From NCBI GenBank assembly GCA_022495005.1, contig JAGYXB010000008.1:1-64000 (forward strand): a DNA stretch of 64,000 nt, written 5' to 3'. The notes beneath the pieces were generated by a model. The model was not told the DNA's origin. It searched no databases and saw nothing but the letters and a program-made list of their open reading frames with translations. The translations under genes were made by a program, and so were the position numbers. Shown here in pieces: positions 1 to 14,300 of the stretch (positions within the stretch are counted from its first letter, which is position 1; each line of letters starts with the position of its first letter). Origin of the DNA: Rhyacophila brunnea (Eukaryota; Arthropoda; Insecta; Trichoptera; Rhyacophilidae).

Positions 1-190
1 CTAATACGCCATTACAATAAAGGTTATATTACTATAAATTTTCGAAGCTTGTATCGCGTAATGGAAACGGATACGTCAATGGTCACGTGACATCTACCTA
101 TACATCTGTGAATGACTTTCATACACAATTTCTCGTGCGCGCCGGGTATGAAGTGAGTCGTCCATTTAATATGTCATTGCCTGACAACGA
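1..190 (+). repeat. About 185-bp interspersed repeat, copy 1 (cut by window edge)
   Basis: This nearly matches 29034-29212 in the same orientation (shared core ATTACAATAAAGGTTATATT and TATACATCTGTGAATGACTT). No coding content or clear termini. Class unknown. Confidence 0.75.
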
Positions 191-566
191 ATAGAATTAA
201 TTCTAACTTATATAATATATTAAAACAAAAAAGTAGGTAAAAACTTTATCACCCACCTATTAAGTCAACAAATTATGAATAGTTTAAGTGTTTGTAAAAA
301 ACCTCTATCACTAATAATACAATCAATAGGTGTATACATCATCAAACCCTAATAATAGATCATTAAATAATAATCATTAAATACTACATTCAAGAGGTCT
401 AAAATCGTCAATACTAGTAATTTAATGAAGTTAACTAATGAGATATATCAATAATACCTATCAGTCTTTAAAAAGTTATATTAATGGAATTTAATGGAGT
501 TAACTTATGATATATGACACATTTCAAAATATTTAAATGTAATTACTACATGCATTATGAGACGGT
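191..566. other. Intron sequence with no recognised content
   Basis: Very AT-rich DNA between a dispersed repeat and a Harbinger-like element, within CLASP. Simple imperfect AATAAT/TTAAT runs; I see no gene. Confidence 0.5.
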
Positions 567-569
567 TAA

Positions 570-2176
570 GAGCCGAGCCACACCGGGCGACTCTGGTCTC
601 AAGACCAGTCGCGCGACTGGTCTTCCTGGGCGATTTACTCGGGCGACTTGCAGGCGACCAAAGAGAGCAGCTAATAAATAATAATAATAATGAATGTACG
701 TATCTACGCAAGTATGCAAAAAATACGTTCTCTCCGCGCGTGGCAACCGGGAGGCAGCCAATAATCCGCTCACCAGTGTTGCCATGTCTACTGAAATTTC
801 AGTAGATCTACTGATATTTTTTGCCAATATACTGAATTTTTTATTTTTTTTGAAATTCAAGAAATCAACTGATATTTGTGTTTCTCCATAATTCGAGGGC
901 TTAGTGTCAAACAACACTATCTACAAAAGTGCAACTTTACATGAGAGCCAAAAATCGTTATTTTAGATTCTTGTAACTCAACAAGGGAAATGTTTATTTA
1001 AAACCTAATGTTAATATTTTATAATTTATTGTGTATTGTACATTTATCTTGCTTATGATGGTGTTAAAATTTATAGGGTTAGTTTTTAAAAAATATGAAA
1101 ACAAGGGTAACTTATGTAGTTAGCGTTAAACTTTACTGACGATTTAATAAGAAATTAGAAAAGATTGACATAACGTTGTTTGACTATCATGTAGCTGTAA
1201 ATGTAAAATAACGTTATCTCAAAAAAAACTCTTTTTTGTAGATAACGTTGTCTGACTTTAAGCACTCGAATTGTAAGTTTACTGATGATTATTTTAATAA
1301 TAAACTTGAAATGATTTACGCACAATCTTTTTTGATGTGTTACACTTCTAAATTGACAAAGAAAGCATTGTAACTCTACCCAAGAGCGCCATTTTACCCA
1401 TTAATATCATTGTTTACAATAAATTAATATTATTAGTTATTTTCATCATTATTAGTCTTATTATATCTAATATACTACATTTTCCAAAATCTACTGATAT
1501 TTTATGAAATCTACTGAATTTTTAGTCAAAATCTACAGAAATTTTAAATTTTGACTTGGCAACACTGCCGCTCACTTTTGCTGTATTTGCGACATAAAAG
1601 ATTCTTGGAAAAGATGAAGAAAAAAAGGATCTGGACTCATCCTTTCGTCGCAGCTCGCTTTCTGTCTGGAGTGTTTATCACGTTGTACGATGATTTAAGA
1701 AAATACCCTGGCAAATTCTTCAACTACGTTAGAATGTCGATATCATCATTTGATTAATTATTGACTCTGTGCAAGAATGACCTAACCAAACAAGATACTA
1801 TCCTACGGAAGTCTATACGTCCCGTTTGTATCTCTATAATGAACATATCCGTATCGAACGCCATGGCTGATAATGAATGTACACACAAGTTATGCAAAAA
1901 ATACGTCCTCTCCGCGGCGTAGCTGCTCGCGACTAATCGCCCAGTGTGGCAGCACTCAATACATAGCTATATGTTTTTATACATCGCTACCGGTCGCCCG
2001 ACCAGAGAGACTGAGAGACCAGACCGAGCGCAGGAACGTGATTTTACTGATCGGCCGACTTTATTGCTTGCGCGACTACTGGGCGACCAGGTGTGGCATG
2101 GTTCATATAACTGCATGTATCAGTCTGGTCTCGGCGACTGGTCTGGCGACCAGAGTCGCCCGGTGTGGCTCGGCTC
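570..2176. mobile_element. Harbinger-like non-autonomous element (TAA TSD) with a nested hAT element
   Basis: The two ends are inverted copies starting GAGCCGAGCCACACCGGGCG and continuing to CTCTGGTC, about 29 bp. The flanks are TAA on both sides (567-569 and 2177-2179), the 3-bp TWA type of duplication made by PIF/Harbinger transposases. The interior is unusually GC-rich near the ends, with repeated GCGACTGGTCT-like motifs, and has no transposase frame. A direct repeat (AATGAATGTAC...ATGCAAAAAATACGT) occurs at about 690-730 and 1871-1910. The 794-bp hAT element at 774-1567 is inserted inside it, so this element is the older one. Confidence 0.8.
774..1567. mobile_element. hAT non-autonomous element, 8-bp TSD CCGCTCAC
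   Basis: It begins CAGTGTTGCCATG and ends GGCAACACTG, an inverted pair typical of hAT ends. CCGCTCAC flanks it exactly on both sides (766-773 and 1568-1575). Both ends carry several copies of a CTACTGATATTT-like motif in the same orientation. No transposase is visible. It sits inside the Harbinger-like element at 570-2176. Confidence 0.9.
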
Positions 2177-2222
2177 TAAGTGTTTTCTTTTGTAAATGGC
2201 TAAAAGTACAAAAAAGTCTTAC

Positions 2223-2386
2223 AGCGTCGATTCTCTTCTCCCAATCGGCCGCCTTGTCCCCGACGACACTAGCAGCCAGCTTGCAGATATCCTCCAGGTC
2301 TCTGGCGCTGTACATGGCCACAGCCGGCACTGCATAGAACTGCGCCTCAAACGCCTCTGATGTCACAGCACCCGCCGCAGCATCAA
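2223..2386 (-). CDS. CLASP: CLASP coding exon at start of TOG2
   Basis: The acceptor GTTTGTTCAG lies before 2386 and the donor GTAAGA after 2223. It encodes [17 protein letters not shown], then [15 protein letters not shown] and [12 protein letters not shown]. This matches the conserved CLASP segment leading into TOG2 ('AGAV-F-...DWE-RV-AL'). It is the last CLASP exon in the window; the next must lie beyond the left edge. A Harbinger-like element begins about 40 bp beyond its donor. Confidence 0.92.
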
Positions 2387-5300
2387 CTGAACAAACAGCC
2401 ATCATATTTAACACATTTAACAATTGATTACTGCATCTAGTTCCAAAAATTATATAACACTACATTATTTGTTTTTATGACATATTTTATCTACATGACA
2501 TAAGTACCAGGGTACAAAACAATGAATAATAACCATTATAGCAATGTGAGTAGAGTTAATTTTTTGACTACACTGTGTTTTTCTATTTATTAAAGAGTGA
2601 AATTTAAATCACCCACATTTCTAGATATTGAGGGCGTTACCAATGCCTTTTTTATTTTTCACATGCAGCGTCCATTGGTAAATAAATGAACAAAACAGAC
2701 ATGTTTTCATCAACAAAAGATGTGTATGTAAAATCCATTGCCTCTAGTACCTACCTATATGAATATAAAATATATTGAAATCTTAGAAAAATACCATTCA
2801 TCTCCCAACTTACACGAGATTACGGGATCAGAAATAACATGCATAATCTGCACTAATATCGGTTATAAGTCAAAAACTACTTGACCATATTGATAGGCAC
2901 AGGTGAAGAATTGCGCGCTTTGGACAATTATCATTAATATGAATCAATCTAAATCTTCATTGTATATAATTTATCTGTATACTTTTTCTTTCCATATTTC
3001 ACACAAGCGAAGTCGTTGGCCAGTTATAAATGAAGAACATAAATCACCAAACACGAGTGAGATTTCTAATGTTTTTTTAAGACGCATGTTTTTTTAAATT
3101 TTGGTGTCTCTAAATTCAAGGTGCGTCTTATAATCGAGGAAATTCAGAATAACCGAACAAAAACCAAGCCTACACAATTATTTTTGAAACTCTTCCTGAT
3201 GAATCCTTGAAAACATAAAAATATTTTAAAAAAAAAATATCAATGTCGACTGAGAGACATGCTAGAGATTGCAATTCAATTTCAGAATTTAATAAAAAAT
3301 TCACGCAGCAGATGGTCCTAATCTCTGGTATCGCGTCAGAAGTAGCACCAAAACAATCTTTTTGGAAAAATTTCACATGCTTTTGTTTAATCCCGGACTC
3401 CGAAACACAATTGATATAAAAAATAAATTATTATTATGCATTAATCACGAACCAAATAAACACCGAAATTATTGGAAAGAAAATTTGAAATTTTTAAAAA
3501 GTAAGAAAAACATTTGGACAAAATTAATCTTTTACCCCTGGCAATCTCAAATTTTGTAATAATTTATATTAATTTATGACTAGGACAAGATGTTTGCTGA
3601 TGAACTACAGGACTACAGTCAAATTCCTATCACCACAAAATAATACATACATAATATACATTTATTAGTCAATCCCAATAACTACAATTTTGTTAAAAAA
3701 ACATGTAAAAACACCTACCTTAAAATATCATACTTACATTAGATTAAACAGTGCGGACGAAGCGCTTATTTTCAGATGATAGGATAATGATTACAACATT
3801 CATAACTGGTTCTAATGTGCTCTTAGCAAGACACCAAAGCATCGTGCTTTACACACACGAGTTTTAGTTATCATTCCTAGGCGTAGTAAAGTTGTAATAA
3901 AGCCCATGAAGAGAAAGCGATAAGCCAAAAATAATATATTATGTACATTGCGTGCAAGTAAAAAATAGTTTTATATTTTTGATTTAGCTGGGAATCGAAC
4001 CCAGTAAGGGTACCCTCTACACGGTAGTACGATGCATTATCAAAGTAGCGCCAGGAACAGAGTTGCTTTTAACTAATACTACAAACTAAAAACAAAACTA
4101 CTTGCAGTGAATGTGCAAAACCAACACAAAAAAACATGTAAAAAAATAATAAATATTATAAAAATGGAACGCTGAGTGCGCACAATCTGTGATAACGCTG
4201 AATTCGTAAAATTGTAACATCCTATACCAGAGTAATAAGAAAATTTAATGGGATAGGTACGTTAAGTCATTTATTTTGTATCAATTGCCATTTTCGCACC
4301 AAAATGGAGCATATGATACTGTATATAGCAAATGTTATCTCAACAGACTATTTTCATGTGGAATGCTTCTCAGTCATTTGCTCAACCCATAGGGCCCTTG
4401 CTCTGGATCAAACACATTAAAAAAACAACATGTGAATTTTCAATTTACACATTTATAGGCGGACATTCTCTCCATAAAGAATTATAAACGACAAAGCATT
4501 TATATTAAAAATACAAAATACATCATTTTGAAAATCCTGTTAAAAAAATCTTCACGAAATGGGACTCGAACTCACATCTTTCACTTTCCGGATGAGTGCC
4601 CTAGCCTTTACGCTATCAATCTATCTATGATTCATGAGAATTACTTTCTGTGGTTCTTCAAACTGATATATATTTTTGATAGGTATTTTCTAATATTATT
4701 AAATTGTACAACTCTTTCCTTAATTAATGCAGAAAAAAGCTCAACATAACCTCATTATAAATTTCATTAATACTCTGGTCGGAGAATGATCGTCCGGGGT
4801 GATAGGAGTCTAGTCTGTGGTGGTCACTATCGACAATAAGGATAAGCTACTCCGAAGAAGTTGAATACATATAATGTTAAAATTTCACAAACAGCATAAC
4901 ATATACAATCATCATTGTTTCTCCCGATGCACCCGGTGACTATGAATGTTTACATACCATCATAATAAAATTATTGTACAGTGCACAAAATAACTACACT
5001 TATACTGAACAAAAATTTACTTAATAAAAGGGGGGCTAAGAACTGACCACTGGGCAGTCGAGGGGGGGGCGCAGGGCGTCTGGGCATGCCGGAATTGGAT
5101 CCACACAACGCTGTCGTCGCTCTTCTGTTTATCGACTGCTCCATCACTGAGGAACCTATGGTTTAGTAGGCACGACACACACACAAAACTGAATGAAGAG
5201 TACAATGGAATTATTATTAAATGGACGAATATGAAATCGTGCACAAGAAATAAGTGTATAAAATGCGGTATTGAGTATTTATAAGAGGGCCCATGAAGTT

Positions 5301-8300
5301 GCAGACGTATAAGCCGAACATCGAATATTAAGAGCATCGAAGACTAAGAGCAACATGTAGTAACTTTGTGTTCAAAAGAAAAAAGGAGATCAGTCTAAAA
5401 ACATCACTTTTCAGGATAGTGAAAAGAAAATAGAGTTTTGGACAATGTATATCTTCTACGTTTTTATGTGAAATCTATTAATTCAGAGGTGTTAGATTTG
5501 AATCGCCCTATATCTTATTTGTGCATTATGATTAATTTCGCATATTTTTCAGACTCATTACCCTTTTCCTTACACACACAATTTTTAGCACCAATTCCAA
5601 TGTTGCATTGAACAGATCGATCATGTTTAAACTTCCCCTTATAATTGGATCAATACCAGCACATTTACACATGTCATATAGAAATATTACACCCAAAAAG
5701 AACCACGCAGAGACTATTGCAAAGTTTCACATTTCCTCCAAATTATAGTAGTATGACATAATTTGTTAATTATTATATTGTGATAATCTCTTTCCATGAA
5801 GGATTAATAATAAACAATATTATCACAAACAACCTAAAATAATTGTTAAATTAAATCAATCATTGCAGTCTTTTCATTTCATCAGTGTAATAGTTCAGAT
5901 GCAACATTTTAACTCTCATGATGTGATTACTATGAATGTATAAATCAGGCAAAACATCTTTATTGGATTATTGTTAACATAATATGTTGAAAACCCAATG
6001 TCAATCATTAATAATGAACCAATGTTGATTATACTATCGATATTTTATTAATATTATTGCAAATTAAAAAGTAAAAAAATATTGAATCAAATGACTTGTT
6101 AAATATATTTCAAACGTAATGTTTAAAATTGTTATCTTATCTCCCTAATTCGGAAACGAGACAAGTAAACACTTGTTTTTTATTCCCCAAACATAATACA
6201 TTGCACGTTTAATACATACCACAGAAATAGAAGCTACTCACAAAATCCAAAATTCAACCATTATTGCAAAACTAATTAACATGAAATGGAGAAATTTTAT
6301 ACATATTCGACAACCAATATGTCATGGCTGCTATTTCATGGTATGCATATTATTATGTATGTGTTGGACGGAAGCGGGAAGTTGCCCAGATGGCGCTTTA
6401 ACGTCCATGCACCTATGATAATAGTCTACAGTTACTTCTTCCCTGACTGAAAGATTAACAAACTAAAAAAAACTTGAAAATCTTTTTCAATGCTGAATTT
6501 ATATAAGTCAATTAATTCCGAATTAGAATGACGAATTTACCCGTATCATAACCTATCTTAGTAGTTAGTATAAATTATTGTTGATGTTATTACCCCACCA
6601 ATTAATTGGAAAAATCGTAATAATACGCTACTAAACTCAGACGAAACACAACATTATAAAAGGACAAAACAATATTCTAACAAAAAAGTCAGCTAAGCAT
6701 GAATAATCTATGTGTGGAAATATTTTGTAACAGTAAAAGACGGGTAGAAAAAGTCAAAACTTAACTTGAGCTTCCTTGAATCCTTTGGATAAATATTTAA
6801 AACAAAAGTTTGGGATTTATAACTAAAATAACGCAAGCATCAAGCACATTTTCAGGTCTTTTATAGAATAATAGGCTTTTACAATAGAGTCCCGATTATC
6901 CAACCTTTGATTATTCAACATTCCAGATTATCCATCCATAGACGAAATTAAAACAGTTTAAATCCTGCAATCGCAATGTTCAATAATTAAGATACATACT
7001 CGAAAATACGAGAAAATATATTAAATTTGTGTTTAGTAGGCAAACGTTTTAGAAATATAGTTTCACATCTCATTCATGGTTAACAGGCCCTTCTGTAATC
7101 CTATTTGGGTTGGATAATCCGGACTCTACTGAAGAAAGATTTATAAGAACATAGACTTTGTAATTAGAGGCATTCAACAAATCCCTTTTGAATAAGAAAA
7201 GAAGAAAGGGATTCTTTTAATGAAGAATTACACCGATGATAAATAGCCAAACTCGACATTCAGAATGATTATGATTCGTTGGAGCCTTGGAGCTATCACA
7301 ATGGATTATGTAGACAGTAATCCTCCAAGTTCTAACATGATGCGTTACAAAAATGAAATAGCTCCTATGATAGCACACCACCAACCTGAATTTGAAGAAC
7401 CTGTCAAATCAGCAGATTTTTTGGCTGCAGTTGGAATGCTGTAGGTCCGTTTGACTGGTTTCGCTGGCTTCGCCATCATCAAGTTGTCAGTTTCGTCAAC
7501 ATTGCTTGCTGTGCCTTAAAAATCAGATACAAGCATTATTGACACAAATAGTTTTTTTTTACATTCTGGCTATACAATCCATTGAGGATATTGGCTGCCT
7601 CGCCAGCAAAAATGCTTGCACTCATTTTTTTTAATAACAAAACAATATTCCAGTTTCCGAGATGCGGGATTTCAACCTGCAACCCATGGCTTCAGAAGTG
7701 GACACTATCCCAGCGGCCCATTGTGAACACGGCCATAACGATAGCGCCTAGTTGTAAACAGTGTTAACCTAGGATAAATAATTAAATCCATAAAACAAAT
7801 ACTCACTTATAAATGCAGACGGATAAAGCTGATTATCATCCCTCGCCTCGTCAAACCTGCCTTCCAAGGCACTCAGTTTATTTCCGGTGAATTCAGACTT
7901 CTGTTTACGGAGATCCATTCTTAATTTATCACCTAAAATTAGCAACACCAAAGACAATTTATTGAGACATGCATTATTTATTTTACGATTTAGAAAAAAT
8001 TCAAAGTTTTTAAAAATACTTTTTTTTTAAATATTTTTATTATTGAATACTGAAAATAGGTACACAAGATTTAAGAATGTTAAATTTTTTATTACAGAAA
8101 ATACATAATTTTGTAAAACCTCAGAAATATACCAATTAGAAGAAAATCTAGAAGAAAAAGTTAGACCGAGTAGGACTCAAACTCACCTGTAAAGTAAAAA
8201 ATGTGAGTTTGAATCCCACTTGGTCTTACTTGTTTTCCCAGGATTTTTTCAAAAGCATTTATAGAAGTAGGTACCATATTTGTCCTCAATATAACACAAC

Positions 8301-11300
8301 CTATATATATTTTGGACGAAAATTGAAGAAAAAAAACAATAAAATTTTAAAACAATTGGGAGACAAAATCATTGCTCGAGGAGTTTAATCCATGTAATAT
8401 TCCTCTACCCATAAAATGTCATGCTCACTACCATACACATGGTTAGCAATGGCCTATTTCTTAAATTTATCTTTGAAATACACTGAACTAATTTTCTACC
8501 ATGTAATTAGGATTCACTCCCTTAAAACTGGCATTGATGGTTTTTTATATTCCCTTCAGGCGTCAACGGATGATTTCAAGCGAAAAGGTAATTCCAGCAG
8601 CTGTTGTAAATGACAAAAGACGAATCTTATGACACCTAATTTGTTTCTGAAGCTTACAATATATTCATTTTTTTCAATTCTCTAATGACCATCACTTGGA
8701 AGTTTGCGTCGAAATTTCTTCCTTCTTTCCTTCTCCCTTTTTTCTCAACATATCAAACATAATGAAAAATATGATTTTTACAAAAAAACTATTTTAGAGT
8801 AAAAAAAAATATATAGGTAAGTACAATATATATTTGGGACGACACACCACTGATGTCAAAAATATATAATTATATACAAAAAACCAAAGTGGATGAGATG
8901 TTATTTGAAAAGTCCACTCACCAACATGCTTATACATATCCACCATGGTGGTGCCTGCCTGGTCTCTCACTTGCGAGTTAGGATCACTGAGCAGTCCAAC
9001 AATGGCGGGCGTAACAGTTTTTAACTGCAGGTCTTGGGTCCCCAGTCTAAAAAACCAAATCATGTTTAGGAAGGAATCAACGCCACAAGAACAATTATTG
9101 AGACAGCTATATACATCTATAAATCAAGTGACTTTTTAAACTTTTATCGTTTCTCAACATAAATGCAATCAGCGTCGTTCATAACTATCTCACAGTAACA
9201 TAGATTATTATTTTTGCATGTTTCATACACCATGTGGATGTGTGGCATCTGAATGAAAGAGAAATGAAGCTGAGTTTCGAAAATATTATGCAATATGTGA
9301 AGCGTTGGAACATTATTTCACCATAAAATCATTGTCATCATACAATAGATCTCAATTATCCAGATTTCTATATCCACCATCACTTTTATATCATATTAAA
9401 AACAGATACAATTTAAAAAACAAAAATAATAAAACCAAAATTTTCAAAAAATGCCAACACAAAAGTTTATTCCGGAAGTAAAATAGATTTATTATCGTTT
9501 CGATTATATCATTATCCAGGCAAACTTTATTTCCAATTGCAATAAAGTGCATTAATGCTGTACTGACGCACTAAGTGTTGCCATACCTGCTAATCATACA
9601 CCCCGTTTACACGTGCATGGATTTACTGTTGACAGTAAGTATTATCATGGCCATAACAAAAAAACGTATGGGTAAACATGTATTATCCTGCAGTTGCAAG
9701 CTTGCATGCATGAATCAAAAAAGTTTGAAGCTTCTGAATTTTCATGCAACAGAAAGGATTTTTTAGAACTGCACCTGCGCAGTAGAATGATAGTCGCAAA
9801 CCTGCCAGCAAAAAACCAACTATTGTGAGGTTAACAAATTTTCAATACCTGTCAAAAAGCACCATAAAATGACAACATCTCATCTCGCTTACTCTTAAAG
9901 AATGAGATTGTAGACAGTCAGCACTTTTACGTGTAAATAGTAGTCATTGTCATGATAATTTAAAATACGCTACTATTGCTGCCAGTAAATTCACGCACGT
10001 GTACAGGCGCTATTACTCTCACATAATTTTGTTTATAGCTCACGTTTTAGATATCCGCATGATGCGATTCAATTACTATGCCCTCTAATTTCACTCCCAT
10101 AAGTCAGTGATATTCAAAGTGTAGTCAACCCACACCTAGGGGTGCCGTGCCGGAGGCTTTTAAAGAAATAAAAATTCCAGAAATTTTGATTCAATGCACA
10201 ATCACAATGATAGGTTTATATGGTTTGGTAGGTGTTTTTGTAGGTGATAAAAAAATGTATACCAACGTATATATCAATTTTTACTTGTCTTCAAATTTTT
10301 TTATTATAGCACTGTGTCCTTTGGATTTATTTAGCTTTCAAAAACCCATCTTGAAAAATGGAAAGTATAGGTCCATACTAAAAAATACTGCACAGACTGA
10401 GAGGGACAACAATTTCTCTTACGTCCGATTGTGAAAGGTACATTTTCAACCACAGCTCAGGAAAGCTAAAAGCGTCGACTGTGATTCCGAATGGAACATT
10501 TTACAATAATTGTCAACTCACGAAAGCTAAAAACAGCTTCAAGAAAGCAAAAGTGTACCAAAAATTCACTTCAGAATTAATTAACAATTTAAGACACAGT
10601 GAAAGAATTTTTTAACACACTGAGAAAGCTATGAAACAATAAAGTTTGAAAACTATAATTATAACTATAATATAATTAAAACAATTTCGTCCTTCCGCTC
10701 TCTAGATAAGCCTAGATATCATAGACATTACAGATTATTAATTCAAGACAATCACAATGTTAAGATATCTTATTAATATATTAAAAAGGGGTAAAAAAAA
10801 TCATATAAGTATACAGTGCGTAGGAATAATGCAAAAAACTATGAGAAGTAACCTGCCTGTATCCACTTCATATCATTACAAAGTTATCCTTACATCAAAA
10901 CATTATCACTCACTTGTATATGACTTCAGAAAGGGATTTCAAAGCTTCCTCCCTCATGTTGGCATTCTTGTGCTTAAAGGCAACAGACATCTTGGCCAGC
11001 AGCTGCGGCATGGACAGAGATCCACTGACGCATAGTTCTGTGATGGCGGCGCGGGCCGAATTTCGTACAGAGTCCTTCGAATCGCCCAATCTAGAATTCA
11101 ATAAATAAACAGTTTGAATATAATAAACATATTAATTAAATATATTATAAGTAATTGGGTAATAAAGAGAATGGAAAAAGAAATAATGAACCTGCTGTTT
11201 ATATACTAAATGTTTGAATGAATATAAATGTTGATGCTTGATGCATTTTATAAAAATGGTAATTTGATTCCATAATGATAAAATTATAGCAAATAAATCT

Positions 11301-14300
11301 GATAATTTTCATGAATCAATAACAGGAAATCAACCAAAAATATTCACAGGTTTACAGTGGTGACTTTAAAGTAATTTATGAATTAATTATTATTCAAATA
11401 TAAACAAACTAGTCATTTGCATTGACATTAAAAAAATATATGAATGACTTTCAAATGCATCTGTAATGTGATGGCAAAATGATTATAGATGCAGGATTCT
11501 CTCAAGGAATGTATCTAATTGTATATTCTTTGATGTGGTAAAAGCATACAGCTACAACTGTTATCTTTACAGAGCTGAGGAAAGTTGTATTTATATGTAC
11601 CATTTAACAACACAATATCATTTATCTTGTGAACCTCATAAATAAGAAAGACTTTTTCAAGAAACCGTAAAAACCATATATTCTTCTTTTTAAATGGAGT
11701 TTCGAAAAAATGAACACACTCTCTATACAAAAATACTTTTGCAGAGTTATGAGGTTTGGAAAGTTTTCCAAACCTAGTACACTGATTTTTTAAATGATTA
11801 GACGTGTTATGGGAACAAGAATCTTACACAGAGGTAGATATTCGGTAATCCTAACTTGTTCAATATCTTATTCAAAATTGGATTTATGTTTAATGTTTAA
11901 AAAAAATACAAATAATGAAATCATTAATATACTTATTTGAAAAAAGTAAATACATTAAAAAAGGAAGGTAATCATTCTTATTTTAACATAAGTTATTTTC
12001 TAAATTCATGTCTCTTCTGTAGAATATAAATTCTATACAATCGTTTGCTAATAGATTCTGTACAATATTATGCTTCCAGAATATTGGAAAAAAAGATTTA
12101 TTTCAAAAATCTAATGAAAATATAAAATAATAACAATTAGCAGAGAAAATTGAAAACAGTTGGTTCACATTAAGAGAACAATATTTTGACGTTTGTCATT
12201 CCACATTATAATAATTACCACAGAAACTAAAACAACCAGTGGGACATCTCAGGCCACACTTACATAAATGCAGAACCTTGTAATGTAACATTATGGTGAT
12301 GTTTTCTATTATCTGCATATACCTAATATATTGTACTGTTTCTTTTCTCAAGTGTGTAAAATAATCACTGATTTTTATGTTTTTGTAAAATTGCTTATAC
12401 AACCAATTTCATATTTTTATATTACATGCAGTTGTATGATATTTATTTATTTAAGAAAACAAAACATTGTGGACATAACAAATCTAAATTCAAGTGTACA
12501 CAACATGAGATTTACATTATAACAAATATTACCCTAACAAGAGAGAAGAGAATATATAAAATAATAAGAATAATAATAATAAATAAAATTAAAATAAAAA
12601 CATAGTGAAGTACAATTTTATACAGAAAAATAAAAAAAATTGAATACAAAAAACATAGAATTTTATACAGAAAAATAACTGAAAAAATATATGTCTTTGG
12701 GGAGCGCATTGACTAGTCTCGCACTCCTCGCTAATGGTGCCTGATAGGCTTGACACGAGGAAACGGTTCCGATCCAGAAAAAATCATGGCTGCGACGACG
12801 TAAGTAATTGACAGGCGCATATAAATTCAAATTCATTAGGACACCAGGATTGGAAACCATCCCTCGCGATAACAGGCAAAAGTGCTTCAAGAGCAGAAGA
12901 GACCTACGAGATTCAAGAGAGTGAAAAGTAAGCATACCTTGTAGAAAGGCAGTCGGAAAATAATCATTTGATGAATTATCGAAAGGAAAATAGCGGTGTA
13001 CTGGTCATGAGCCGTAAAAACACAACATATATTACTGAATTAAATAAATAAATTGAATGAATATTAGAATTAATTTTAATTAAACAATAACACATTTATG
13101 TGTAATTTATTTAAACTAAAAGATTTCTTGTATTCCAATCCATCACAATGCCTCGTAAATAGTTCGATCAATGTCTACGTATGGACCCTGACAGCCGGCC
13201 GAGTACACAAAGTGACAGTTTCATGGCAAGAAATAGAATAATCAACATTACTATAATATCATTGTGGAGCATGATCAGAAATGATGATATCCATTGGTAA
13301 ACACAACGTACAGACACCATTCATCGCGTAACAGGACTTGACTGGCAGTGGGCCAGTTAAATCAGTAAAGGGGATAACCAGTGGGAAAGATTCAAGAATG
13401 GAAGCACCAAATGGTATTGGAATACTCGCTACTAGATAAATACAGAAGAGCCACCAGACTGTGATGGATGCGAAAGACACAGGACCGAATGAAATGGACA
13501 GAAATGGGAGAAATTCATGTCCAGCAGTGAAGCCGCCGTTGTCTAATGCATAAGGCGTTGGCTTCTCATCCAGGGGCTCCCGGTTTGATTCCTGGTGTGC
13601 TCACAATACATCCATCTAATTTTTTCAAACCCTGGGCTTTTCTGTTTCACTACTGTCATTGGGTTGCATGGCCCATTGTAGTGTTAAAAAACATAACACG
13701 CACAATTGCCAGCATACATTAATGAAATATACTACACTTTGGAAGATAGCATTTATTATTGAAAGAATCACAAGTATACTAACCTGTCAATGACATGTGG
13801 AAGCACCGTTTGCGTGTAGCTGCAGAAGTCAGAGCCCATGCGGTTGATAAGGGCGGTCAGCACGTCGAGCCCATTCTGAGATACCTGAAATAATGGAGAA
13901 AATACGTTAATAACAATATTCACTAAAAAAAAAATCATTAACACGTAGGTACGATTCTGGGAAAGACATCATTAGACATTAGACATTAGACATTAACGTC
14001 TTGAAAACATACAGTTTTCTCTCTCAATGACATTTTAATTACGTAGTCAAAATGCAAAGATCAAAACCTGATACAATATTATTATAATGAATGAAATCCC
14101 GACTACAGGTAAACAAAGATAAATCAGGTAGTATAAATATTGAGGTGAGATCAAGGTCCTGCCTGTTCTACAGTGGCACGATCCATGAACTACAAGAGTT
14201 CAGATTAGACCTTTACGTAAGTGTTTCCCAAACTTGCCCAATACTCTTTAGAAACATAAATTTTATTGGCATAATCACTTATGGTGAGTAATTTATTATG

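Larger units (their letters stand above)
2387..5047. other. CLASP intron, low content
   Basis: About 2.7 kb of AT-rich intron. It holds two tRNA-like SINE heads (near 3985-4040 and 4545-4625) and a SINE-A fragment near 4370-4440. No further exon is supported; small open frames here have no coding character. Confidence 0.5.
5156..7806. other. CLASP intron with a pogo-like MITE
   Basis: AT-rich intron between coding exon 5 and the linker exon. Besides the element at 6882-7131, a tRNA-like sequence near 7650-7745 and a structured motif near 7445-7505, I see nothing coding. Confidence 0.5.

Noticed and set aside
555..917. Frames of 65-120 codons at the left side
   Set aside because: They cross the ends of the Harbinger-like and hAT elements; shadows of repeated GC-rich motifs.
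2103..2222. C-terminal extension of the minus-strand CLASP frame past 2223
   Set aside because: The CLASP match stops at a good GTAAGA donor, and the extension translates intron and transposon end.
3985..4625. Possible functional tRNA genes
   Set aside because: B-boxes are clear but acceptor stems and full cloverleaves are not, and similar heads recur with SINE bodies.
5017..5337. 106-codon minus-strand frame covering the proposed CLASP linker exon
   Set aside because: Its frame does not fit the CLASP splice phase; the linker reading in another frame fits both neighbours.
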